DNA of 64,000 nt from the NCBI GenBank assembly GCA_013420905.1, contig JAAXNY010000005.1, positions 3,348,001 through 3,412,000 on the forward strand. The letters are read 5' to 3'. The DNA comes from Collybia mongolica. Its lineage: Eukaryota; Basidiomycota; Agaricomycetes; Agaricales; Clitocybaceae. Positions within the stretch are counted from its first letter, which is position 1. Each line of letters starts with the position of its first letter. The notes beneath the pieces are model-generated. The model made no database searches. It was given only the letters and a program-made list of their open reading frames with translations, and was not told the origin of the DNA. Below, piece by piece: positions 1-10,574 of the stretch. The position numbers and the translations under genes were made by a program.

Positions 1-3000
1 CAAGAGACATTCCCTATGGTGCCCCCGTAAGTTTGCCAAACTATGTTACTCCTATTGTCTTTCTCAGCAATTTACATTGTTGTAGACCAAAGCCGTTTCA
101 TGATGATGGATGAATTCGATACAAATGAAGAGGGACCCGTCCGCCGTCACAGAAGTCACCGCACATCCCCAGCGTTGCATTCCGGCCCACTATCTTACTC
201 TTCAAAGACGCATGCCGTTTACGGAGGGCAGCGCCGCCACGCATCTTATGCATCGGAACTAGCTGAAGTCCCTGCAAGCCTCCCATCAACGTCAGCTCTA
301 CACCCAGACTCAGCCCCGCTCACAGCACAGGCGATTCGCTCCATGTCGCAGCTGAAAGGCAAATACTTTCAATTGGAGCCAGCTTGGGATACGTACCAAT
401 CCGCTGTCGAGTGCTACGCGATCGCTCTCTTAACTCTGGACGATATATTAACCTTTTCCACCAAGTTTGTGGACGCTGTTGAGGTGCTTTACAAGTCCGA
501 GGCCGACCTCGAGACTATCCAACGGTGGGGGCGTCGGCTTGAGGACGTCCTTTCAGCCATCGAATCGCAGACTGCCCCTAATTCTCCCGCTGATTATCGG
601 CGAAAATGTTTACTATCACGCGCGATGGCATTAGCGGGTGACCTGCAAAGCGCCGTGTCATTGGTGCATGCAGCAAATAAGATACCCATGGTATATGAGG
701 AGAAGGGTGAAGCCCTTCAAGCATACGAGGGTATCATTCTGTCAACATGGCGACATCATAGCAGGTCTCATGTTCTGGAGTTTATTGTCCTTGAGTGGCA
801 GTATATAGGTTCATACATGACAAGAGTGTCGAGTAAATGGCACTATTCGACACCTGCTGAAGTCGGATACTCCTTGCGGCATACAGTGCAGATGGTGATC
901 TCGGAGATGGAAAATCCTGCTATCCTGCTAGCCAGCAGGACAGATTGGGACCATGAACAGCGACAGCAGATCGGAAACCTTCTAATCGAAATATTATGTG
1001 ACCGGAAAATTCCCACCGATGCCTTGGATGTTTACCAGGAAATGAAGATACAGCGGTTATCTACCCCCGTTGGCCTTCAACTCACACTCTCGCGCACTCT
1101 TGCTCAGGCAGACATGTTTGAACAAGCTAATGCCCTTTTCGCGTCCCTCCCTACTTCTTCGGTCTTCAAATACTACTTATCGACGGGCCTCTATGTATAT
1201 GCTCACCAGGGTAATAATTTGAAGGCGGAACAGTATTATGAGTATCTCGTCCAACATGGTTGGGCCTCGGACTATGACGTCGCCATGCTCTTGTATTCAT
1301 ACGCAAAGCAGGGGAGGACGGAGGCTGTCAATGAGCTCTTCGACAGGTTTTTTCCAGAAGGAAAAGATGGAGAACGCCAGAATTCCCCCTCGCTGCTTCA
1401 CTATTCCGTCCTTATACTTGGATACGCTCAGCAGGGCGATATTGAAGGCATCAGTAGAGGGTTAGCTTCCATGTCGAAGGCCGGTTTGGTGCCTGATGTC
1501 TACATTTACACCACCATCCTCAAGGGCTTTGCGGTACGTGGTGACATCGATTCTGTCACTGCCATCCTGGATCAGATGCGGTCAGCTGGGGTGCACGCGA
1601 ACGCCGTATCATACACGACAGTGATAACCCTTCTCGCCCATCGAAAAGACGCCGTCAGCGCTGAAGCCATCTATAAACGTGCGATATCTGAAGGGGTTAT
1701 TCCCGACCGCCGGATGGTCTCCTCGTTGATGAACGCCCACGTCGAAGCCGGTTCATGGAAAGGAGTCATTCGGGCATTTGATTATATTAAATCGTCGCCT
1801 ACTCGCCATATTCATCTGAGCATCGAGGTCTACAACACCCTTCTGAAAGCATACGTCCTCATTGGTGCCCCATTCTACGTCGTGTCGAAGCTTTTCTCGA
1901 AGTTGGAAAGCTCCAAAGTGAAGCCCGATGCATACACATATGCGCTACTCATCCAATCTGCGTGCGATTCGGGAAAAATGAAACTCGCCGCCGACATTTT
2001 TTATGAGATGGATGCCATGGCTGAGTCGGGGAAGTCGGGGACCCTCATTAATGCGTATATTCTTACCATTATCATGGCGGGATTCCTCCGTGTTGGTGAC
2101 AAGGTCCGAGCCAAAGCTGTGCTTGACGAGATGAAGGACCGAGGCATTAAACCAACTTCTATTTCGTATGGCACGATCATCAAGGCATACGGCAATGAGA
2201 AAACGGAGGAGAGTCTTCAAACTGCTGAAAAGTTCGTCCGGAGTCTGATGAGTGCACCTGCCGAGGAAAGGATGTGGGATCGCCCTTCACGTGGTCGCAA
2301 AACGGCCTCCGACCACATCTACGGACCCCTTATGCGTGCTCATGCGCAGGAGGGAAATGTCGAGGATGTGGAGCGGTTATTACAAGAAGTGATAGATAGT
2401 GGAGGGACGCCTTCGCTCGGGATGTTAACGACATTATTAGATGCCTATGGTCGCACCTCTAACACGGAAGCAGCCGTCGCACTATGGCCACAAATATTCA
2501 AGCTTGGTCAGCAGTATGCACGGCCAGGTTCGCTGTTGAATGACACAGAAGATGACGATGCAGCTCGTGTAAGGTTGCAAGGCAAAACCATTAATTTACC
2601 ACTCTCTATTTACATCAACATACTCTCCGCTGCCGGTCGTCACTTGGATATAGCCGCCACCTGGAAGGAGTTTCGAGGGCAAGGCTTAGTCCCCGACTCT
2701 CACAATTGGAATCATCTAGCGGTGGCCCTCGTGCGGGCTGGTGAACCCGAACGTGCATTCGAAATTCTGGAAAAGATCATCTTACCCTATCAACGTCTCA
2801 GCTCATCCTCACCTACAGAGCGAGACACCCACCCAAAGACTCCCCTCCTGCCTCAACCTACTTCCCCTGAGGCCCCCTCAGAATCCCCGATGCGGCGTGG
2901 TAGCAGCCGTGCGACCGCTGTCACAATTGCAACATCCCGAATGCCAGAAGCAGAACCTGAGCTCGAGGACCATCCGGATGACCCAGCGCGTCCTCTTAAC

Positions 3001-3291
3001 ATCCTTCACCAGATTTCACCTGCATGGGCAGCGTGGCGCCCCCACACTACAACACTTAGCATTCTACTCAGGGTGATATCCCGTTTGCAGTCCGGAGCTA
3101 CCATAGAGCCTATCACCCCCAGTGCAGAGGCCCATGCTTCACCTGATAACAACAACCCTGCTAAGGCCCGAGATATGCTCAATAGAATTTACCAGGATTA
3201 CCCTGATGCTGTTCGCGCTGTTTTTGACCATGAGGTAGTAGAAAGGCGAAGACTGGGCGAGGAATACGATGCAACATACAACTGGCGATAG
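1..3291 (+). CDS. Pentatricopeptide repeat (PPR) protein, 5' end outside window
   Basis: This is a long helical-repeat protein of the PPR class, normally organellar RNA-binding factors that act in mitochondrial transcript processing or translation. From about residue 300 onward there are tandem 35-residue units with the usual pattern, such as EVYNTLLKAYVLIG, KPDAYTYALLIQSACDSG, LVPDVYIYTTILKGFAVRG and GIKPTSISYGTIIKAYG. A low-complexity Pro/Ser/Thr stretch lies near residues 920-980 and a short charged tail follows. A good intron (GTAAGT at 27, TTGTTGTAG ending at 85) means the first 26 bases are probably the end of an upstream coding exon, so the true N-terminus, and any mitochondrial presequence, is not visible. 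The hydrophobic start read from position 43 would be intron translation. An alternative start is the Met run at 100. The stop at 3289-3291 is about 100 bp from the converging velB stop. The specific orthologue cannot be told from sequence alone. Confidence 0.85.
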
Positions 3292-3395
3292 GAAATGCAA
3301 TCGAGGGGCGTTTATAGCTACATATTCGCAACAAGATAAATCGAGTCATGAGGTGTTCCACACCTCTGAAGCACATAATTACAGTCCCTCTGCAA

Positions 3396-5288
3396 TCACG
3401 TTCCGTCGGAATCGTCATCTGAGCCGGAATCATTCCGACGACGACGTTTACTCGACCCATGGCGATTGCGCTGCACAGCGGAACGATCAGCGTTACGCAG
3501 GAGCAGGAAGGATGGGACTAGCCCTACCAGGGGAAGCTTCTGGCCTTGGTTTCCGAACGCGATGGAAAGAGCGGTGGTATCTGTACAAATCACGCTGTAG
3601 TAGTAAAAAAAAAAAGTATAGCTGGCAAAAATGCGTACCTGGTACTCCAGGGAACCGCTTCGCAGAAAACACAATAAATGGTTCTGTGAAAGTTTGGGCC
3701 AGAACAGGCGAAACGTCATTGTGGACACGGATGGCGCCCGCTTCGGGTGCTGGTGGTCTGCAATGGGTTTTTATTAATGTGATCCCAAAGTCGCGCCTCG
3801 ATCCTACTCACGCTCCGACATTCATAAGACGCAATCGCAAACGGAAAGTACCTTCATCATGTTCCCCTATTAACATTAAGCCATGACACTCGGATAATGA
3901 ACACACCTTCTGTGCGAACCGAAAGATCTTGGAAGAGGAAAAAGATGCCCGGCTTGCGATGCTCGTCCAACAAACGACACGCATTTGCGGAAAGTGGACC
4001 AACAAGCGTACGGGTATACGTATGTCGTGGCGGCGGAGGGCCGGAGCCCGCAGAGGACGGAGGTCCGTTGTGTGGCGGATAGTGGGACGGATAATAAGGG
4101 GATTGTGCCGGCGCCACAGGTTGGTTGTAAGACGTGGGTGTGGTGGCGTACATCGCCGCATCAAGCTGCGGCGGTGCAGGTGGAGGATAGCCTTCATGAC
4201 TGTATCGCTCTGTTTGGGGCCAAACTGGGGCTTCCCGACCCTCGTTATTATGAGATGGTGTTCTGAGAGCCGGATCAACCTGAGAATTAACAAAATTGTC
4301 AACCGACGAATATGTTGGATCGGTGCCCCATGCCCGGTACGGAAGAATCTCTGGGTCACTCTCTGACTGCCATGGTTCAACGTTCATAGGACTCCGTCCG
4401 AAAGAGTGTATCGAGGGTAGGATGGGAGGAGGAAAGCTTGCATTGCGATCCACTTGAGGTGATTGTGTATTGTAGCCCCATGTTGGTACTTCTTGAGTCG
4501 GAGAAACATAAGATGCAGGAGGGAAATTAATGGGGTCAGGAGCGGGAGGGAAATATTGGTTGTTGAACGCAGTCGTCTGTGGGAGCAACGACGGCGTCGC
4601 AATCGTACTCTGCGGGGGGCGGAGTTCAGAATACGGATACAGTGTTGATGATTAGGGAAGTACCTGTTCTCCAGCTCGATAATGCGCTGGAGTGGGGGTG
4701 GTTCGAGAGGTCGGCGTCTGGTTTCCAGCAGAACGTGGATGTGGAGCAGACGTACTTGTCCCACGGCGCTTTGTTTTTGAGGAGTGAGCAGGCGCATAAC
4801 GGTCTGTGGAAGATGGATGTAAAACCAAATTCATTTCCTGGTTCCCATCGGGAGACCATAGGTCCACAGTAACCAGGAAAAATGAACAATCTACATCACT
4901 GGACGGTTGTGAGAATACGAAAGGAAATCGACAAGTTTGCAATTGCCTACTCTACATCCACGAGGCTATTGTCATCTCGTCTGACTATCATCTTTGCAAC
5001 TGCAGCTGGCGCTAATGGTCTTCGATCCTAAGAGATCTCTTCCACATTAAGACGTGAAAGGTACCCCTTGCACGATTATGGACGCACTTTATCACCGAAA
5101 CCACACATTCGGGCGCGCAGGGGATGCTGCACCACCTCCAGGGAATAATGCCTTCAAATCAATGGACAACGTAAGTGATGCGTAAGAGGGGGTCAGCACA
5201 TTGAAACCAACTTCCGACCAGACCACTGGCCCCATTCCTCTGGGTCATCTTGGACTGCTTGGCGTGGAGGCGCCAGAGCTGTATTCAT
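3396..5288 (-). CDS. velB: Velvet-domain transcription regulator VelB, 499 aa, 8 exons
   Basis: Velvet factors are fungal DNA-binding regulators that link light to development and secondary metabolism; VelB partners VeA and VosA. I traced eight exons on the minus strand: 5212-5288, 5088-5151, 4951-5027, 4664-4898, 3907-4609, 3851-3812, 3757-3639 and 3580-3396. They sum to 1500 nt with all phases matching. The velvet domain is split, as is typical of VelB. The first half reads HYSLEVVQHPLRARMCGFGDK, then DRRPLAPAAVAKMIV and VDLWSPDGNQEMNLVLHPSS. A Pro/Tyr/Ser-rich insert of about 230 residues follows, then RTLVGPLSANACRLLDE, GTFRLRLRLMNVGAP and PFIVFSAKRFPGVP. The tail has a basic patch (KRRRR) next to an Asp/Ser-rich end, possibly a nuclear localisation signal. 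The start Met at 5288 is the first in frame, about 26 codons before the domain. It converges on the PPR gene and is head-to-head with the ArfGAP gene. Confidence 0.93.
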
Positions 5289-6159
5289 TTGTCTAGCGTT
5301 GAGCTGTTGAATCATTGTATTCAGTCAAAGGATCAGACAAGATGGTGGTAATGGTCGAAGTGAATGGTGTAAGAAAGCGTGGGCAGTCGATGGGTATTCG
5401 ATTGTGAAACCTTGGTAGGCGAGATCGGTTCCACTGGTCGGGCTTGAGGGGTCACAAAACAGCTTGAGAAAGCAGGTTCACACGTAGCGATAGAGATCCC
5501 GAATGGGCCTGCAAAGACGACGAGGATATCAGAGTAGAATAAACTGTGGGAGGTGTTGACCAGGAAGAGGGAAGATGTGCGACCCGACAGAGTGGAATGG
5601 CCCAAACTAAAGGTTATGTCAAACTTATTCAATCACAGTCAGGTTCAGTTCTGTTCAAACTTGAGTTTCCTCCAGATCGTGGCCGCGTATGCTGGTGGCG
5701 GTAAATGCGTTTGGCCGTTGGTGGACGCTTTGAGCGGCGTGTATAGATCCCAACTTCAACGATAAAATTTAAGACGATTATTTGTTCCGCCTTTGCGCAG
5801 CCACACACCCCTGTATGGTCGGCCCGCCAGAGATATTCTTCTCAACGTACAACAAGGACTCAGCCTCTCAGTGGCCTCTTTAATTTATTTTCCTACTATC
5901 CTGGCTCGGTAGGCGGACGAGAACATGCAGTAGGGTCTGGTTGATATACCGATAACGACTACAATCGCCTGACAAATGCTATGTGTCACACGAACATCCT
6001 CCTTCTTTTCTAGCCCTTAGCACATTGTCCTGCCCGCCTATTCTTTTATACAATTGGTAGTCGGTCCTCTTTATCTTATCAGATAACGGGGTCACGTGGT
6101 CATAATTTCCTGTCATTGATCGTCCATCGTACATAGTTAAAACCAATTCTTCTCGCGGA
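5289..6159. promoter_or_regulatory. Divergent intergenic region between velB and ArfGAP
   Basis: This 870-bp stretch separates the start codons of velB (-) and the ArfGAP gene (+), so it must hold both promoters and both 5' leaders. Small ORFs in it resemble nothing and have no coding look. Near the ArfGAP side there are three GATA-type sites (TTATC at 6071, then TTATC and GATAA facing each other at 6076-6086) and a CACGTG palindrome at 6093-6098, 62 bp before the ATG. Which gene these sites serve is not known. Confidence 0.5.
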
Positions 6160-7648
6160 ATGACTGACCAATTGGCTGCGAAAAAGACCCTCAGCGAACT
6201 TGGGAAACGCGAAGATCTCAACAACAAGATATGTAATGATTGCCCCAATCCCAACCCTCAATGGGCCTCTCTAAGGTAATCAATCTCATTTAACCAGTGT
6301 GCTGGCACTTGCACTTACACTCATTGTTCAGTTTCGCTGTTTTTCTTTGTCTACAATGCGCTGGTACGCATCGGGGCTTCGGCGTACACGTCAGGTTAGG
6401 TTTCATAACTCAAAATTTTCGCCTTGTTATCTCATAGTTTTGTCTAGTTTTGTAAGATCGGTTTCGATGGACACCTGGCAGGATGAGCAGATAAGGCGCA
6501 TGCAGGTACGTTCACCCAAGTTCCTACCCCCGGTACCGGTTCCTCACAGATTCCAGCTCGGTGGCAATAAACCATTCCGCGATTTCGTGCGCAATTATAC
6601 CCCCGCTGACCAAGGCGGATACAGTGACAACCTCAGTCCATACGATACTTATCATTGCTGGGCCGCAACTCAGTACCGCGAAAAGGTACAACACTCTTTT
6701 TCCAACGTTCTGACTTTGCTCATAGATTTTTGTTATCGAAAGCTAGATGCCGCGCTGGCTGGAAGAGAGTGGACCCAATCAGCACCTTCTGCATCGGCTA
6801 ACTTGACCAGCCAGTCCTCGTCCCCGGGGCGCCCCTCTTCAGCACAAGGTCTCCGAAAAGCGCGTGCTTCGACACGTCCCGGCACTGGGAGTTCACTTCA
6901 CCGCGACTCTGCCTCGCCTTCTTCGTTCCGAGGATCACCCCGTGATTCCCCAGACCCATCTTTAGACCAGAAATCGCTCAACGAGGCGTATTTCGCAAAC
7001 CTAGGCAAAGCGAACGAGAGCCGATCCGCTGATCTACCACCATCACAGGGCGGCAGGTACCAGGGGTTTGGGAGCACCCCGACACCTCCAATGTCAAACC
7101 ACCCCTCATATGGCATGTCGTCCTCAGCAGCACCTTCGCTCTCCGAACTTCAAGAAAACCCTATGGCGGCGCTAAGTAAAGGCTGGTCGTTATTCTCCGC
7201 TGCTGTTGTCGGCGCCTCGAAGGCTGTATCCGAGAATGTTATACAACCGGGTGTGGAGAAGGTTACTGACCCCAATTTCCAGGCTAGTGTACGGGGGTAC
7301 ATGACCGAAGCTCAGAAAAAAGCAGCAGCGGCAGGTGGTTCCGCAAACCAGTGGTCCAAACAGCAGTTTGGTGTGGATGTTGCCGAGAGCGTTGGTGGTG
7401 TAGTCGGGGCCGTGAAAGACAGGGTAGTTGGTCCATCTAGGTCTGGCTATGGAGCCGTCGCCATTGAGGGTGGTGATGAAACTTCGGCTCTATACCATGA
7501 CGGCAACGACGACGATTTCTTTGGCGAATACAGCTATGGGCGAAATGAGTCGGGCATCTCGTCAGCCAACGCAACCGCAGCTCAGACGACAGCGGCGGTG
7601 CCTGCTACAAAGAAAGGCGAATGGGACGACGACTGGAAGGATTTCTAG
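6160..7648 (+). CDS. ADP-ribosylation factor GTPase-activating protein (ArfGAP1/Gcs1-like)
   Basis: ArfGAPs stimulate GTP hydrolysis on Arf GTPases and act in COPI vesicle traffic at the Golgi. The N-terminal zinc finger is assembled across introns: CNDCPNPNPQW, then SFAVFLCLQCAGTHRGFG, then VHVSFVRSVSMDTW, giving the C-x2-C-x16-C-x2-C pattern and the catalytic arginine in GTHRGFG. It continues with LGGNKPFRDF and YHCWAATQYREKLDAALAG, as in ArfGAP1/Gcs1. The C-terminal half is Ser/Pro-rich with an amphipathic-looking stretch around residues LSKGWSLFSAAVVGASK, which could act as a lipid-packing sensor as in ArfGAP1. The protein ends in the acidic, aromatic KKGEWDDDWKDF. Introns lie near 6236, 6400, 6507 and 6686. 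The ATG at 6160 gives the expected short lead of about 25 residues before the zinc finger. Confidence 0.92.
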
Positions 7649-7855
7649 ATGATCTTTTCCTAAAGTAGACTATACACATACGTACACTTATTCATTATAT
7701 CTGTTTCCTGCGGACCATAATTTGAGATGGGGCTCTTCTTACCCGGAGGACAAGGTCCGGCCGATCGTGATCGGACCTTCCCCGCGCAGGTTCCGTTATT
7801 TCTTTCAAGTAACTCAAACCACAACTTCTAGTATTGGCCACTACTCGACCACAAT

Positions 7856-10238
7856 ATGCGGCCTTTTCTACAAAAGTCTATGCGTAGGACGCTGTTCTCG
7901 CCACACAGGAGATATCATGCGTCTGTCTTGCCCTCACTTATCTCGATATCATCTCCGGAGTTTTTGGCCAAGTCTGCAGCCATGGACGAGCTGGTGAAGA
8001 ACACGGAAGAGAAGTTGGCGACGGCGCGTCTAGGAGGGGGGCCCAAGGCGGCAGAAAGAATGCGGAGTAAAGGGAAGAAGCTCCCTCGGGAAAGGTACCA
8101 AACCTGGTTCTTGTGATTCCTGGCATCGTGTGTTTATCACTGTCCTACTAACACTCTAGACTCAATTTACTCCTGGACCCTCATACACCCTTCCTAGAGC
8201 TTTCTCCACTTGCAGCACATGAAGTATACCCTGAAGCCATCCCAGGTGCAGGTTTAATTACGGGAATAGGTCGGATCTCCGGACGAGAGTGTGTTGTCGT
8301 CGTGAACGACGCGACGGTGAAGGGTGGTTCTTATTACCCCTTGACGGTAAGTATACCAATAATAGTCGGAAACACAAGCGCAAATTTAACGATTCCACTC
8401 TAGGTCAAAAAGCATCTGCGTGCTCAGGAGGTCGCTCGGGAACATGGTCTCCCTTGCGTTTACGTCGGTGTGTGCAATTGGACGTCTTTCCCAGCCCATC
8501 TTGACTCATACACCGGAACAGTTGAATCTGGTGGTGCTGCCCTACCTCACCAAGCCAACGTATTCCCTGACAAGGAACACTTTGGCCGAATATTCTACAA
8601 CATGGTGCGAATGTCATCGTCATCTGTTGATCCTCTCGTTAAGGTACGTTTCAGGCCCAAATGTCTGCGCTTGGGATACCCCAAATAGCTGTGGTGCATG
8701 GAATATCCGTCGCAGGTACCGACAATATTCTTCCACATCTCGTGTCTCGTGATTCAAATAAATGTTTCTCAGGTGGAGCCTATGTTCCCGCAATGGCGGA
8801 TGAAAATATCATCGTGCAAAACCAAGGGCGTATATTTTTAGCTGGTCCACCACTAGTGAAGGCTGCTACAGGAGAGGAGGTTGATGAGGAGACTCTAGGA
8901 GGTGGTCTGATGCACTCGAGCGAGAGTGGTGTTACAGACCATCTAGCTCGGGATGACGAGCATGCACTTGCTATTGCTAGGGGGATAGTTGGTGACCTAG
9001 GTAAGGCTGGAAGTCGGGAAGTTCTCGTATGTTTCTTGTTGCTGTGTAAAGGGGGAAGCACTGATACACAATCAAAAGCCTCCTGTCAAATCCGAAGAGC
9101 CACTTTACCCTGCTTCCGAGCTTCATGGTATTGTAGGAACTGATGTCCGACAGACTTTTGATATGCGGGACGTAATCGCGCGCATCGTGGATGGCAGTCG
9201 GTTTAGAGAATTCAAGAAAGAGTATGGAACAACGATGATTACTGTACGTTGACTTTGGTCGAGATACTGCGACGGACTGATTAGATTTGAGGTAGGGCTT
9301 TGCGAATATCCATGGATTCCCTGTCGGAATTGTAGCCAACAACGGGATTCTCTTTTCGCCCTCCGCTTTGAAAGCAACTCACTTTATCGAGCTGTGCTCG
9401 CAACGCCAGATACCTTTGCTTTTCCTTGTTAACGTGACAGGTATTTCGGCATCCTGGATTTTTTTGCATGTCGCAGTATTAATTACGATGCGCAGGGTAT
9501 ATGGTCGGTTCGAAAGCTGAGAGAGGGGGGATCGCGAAAGATGGTAGGTCCCACCGGTTCGCCCCAGTCTTACTCAAACTCACATTCATTTAGGTGCAAA
9601 AATGGTCCGAGCCGTGGCTTGTGCCGACGTGCCCAAGTTAACCGTTATCGTGGGCGGCAGCTTCGGAGCTGGTAATTATGGTGAGTCGAGGTATATCTAT
9701 GCATCACAGAACTATACTCACATTTCCAACAGGAATGGCTGGTAGAGCTGTGAGCCCATTTTGTCTTAAATTTTTAGTTCATCTTGTTTATGGATTGCCC
9801 GCGACTGTAGTATTCACCGAGATTCCTATGGATGTGGCCTGTATGTTTATGTTACCTCGTGGCCCATCGTTTTCTTACCTTCTTGCTTAACAGAATGCCA
9901 AAGTATCTGTCATGGGCTCTGCCCAACTATCCCAAGTCATGACCACGGTTTCAAAGTACGCACATACATCTAAATCTACTGGACTCAATTGAGTCGAATA
10001 CAATCACAGAGACCCTAAGCAACACTCATCACTCAAATCAGAAATTGAGGACCAATCGACTGCCTTGTATTCTACTGCACGACTGTGGGACGATGGGATC
10101 ATCAAACCCACAGATACGAGGGATGTGGTTGGTCTCGGACTTGCTCTCGCGGCGCGTGAAAGAGGTGGAAGTGGGAAGACAATGGGATCGACAACCTGGG
10201 ACGGCGACGCTAAAGGTTACGGTGTATTTAGGATGTAA
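7856..10238 (+). CDS. Methylcrotonoyl-CoA carboxylase beta chain, mitochondrial
   Basis: This is the carboxyltransferase subunit of 3-methylcrotonyl-CoA carboxylase, which acts in leucine breakdown in the mitochondrial matrix. The N-terminus ([19 protein letters not shown]) is rich in Arg with no acid, fitting a presequence. The crotonase-like carboxyltransferase halves are clear: [51 protein letters not shown] and [18 protein letters not shown], then the second half with [61 protein letters not shown] and [10 protein letters not shown]. The gene is cut by about ten short introns. It ends [11 protein letters not shown] before TAA at 10236-10238. Methylcrotonyl specificity, rather than propionyl or geranyl, is inferred from the C-terminal half and the ending. 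The alpha subunit is not in this window. Confidence 0.92.
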
Positions 10239-10574
10239 TAAAAATGAGGAGGGCCATAACCCGCCCAATATATGATCCTCGTTGTGTGGCCATTCGTTGA
10301 CGTAATATGACGTTGTTGGTCCCGTCTCGTTTACCTGAACCTTTTCACTTATAATCCAGTTGGCCGGGCTCCCGTTCGATTCCAGGAATGATAAGCTACC
10401 GCTCTGCGCGCAATACGTTGCCCACAAGCAGGTTTGGCTTACAAGGTGACTGAAAGACTTGCATAAGTTGTTATGGAACAGAAATAAAATTTGGAATTAC
10501 GTTCGCAACCCTGATCGTGTTGTTAAAAACCACCATGAACTCTTTGGCGGCTACGACTCTACGACCGTAGCCAC
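10239..10574. other. Intergenic region, no gene seen
   Basis: This stretch between the carboxylase stop and the MLH3 start is taken to hold the terminator of the first gene and the promoter of the second. A minus-strand ORF here is the shadow of the carboxylase C-terminus and has no support of its own. Confidence 0.4.

Noticed and set aside
43..99. Hydrophobic N-terminus of the PPR frame (MLLLLSFSAIYIVV)
   Set aside because: It lies between a GTAAGT donor at 27 and a TTGTTGTAG acceptor ending at 85, so it is better read as intron translation than as a signal or membrane anchor.
3897..4366. Plus-strand Arg/Gly-rich ORFs
   Set aside because: They are antisense shadows of the proline-rich velB exon 5, which has clear velvet motifs and a phase-consistent model.
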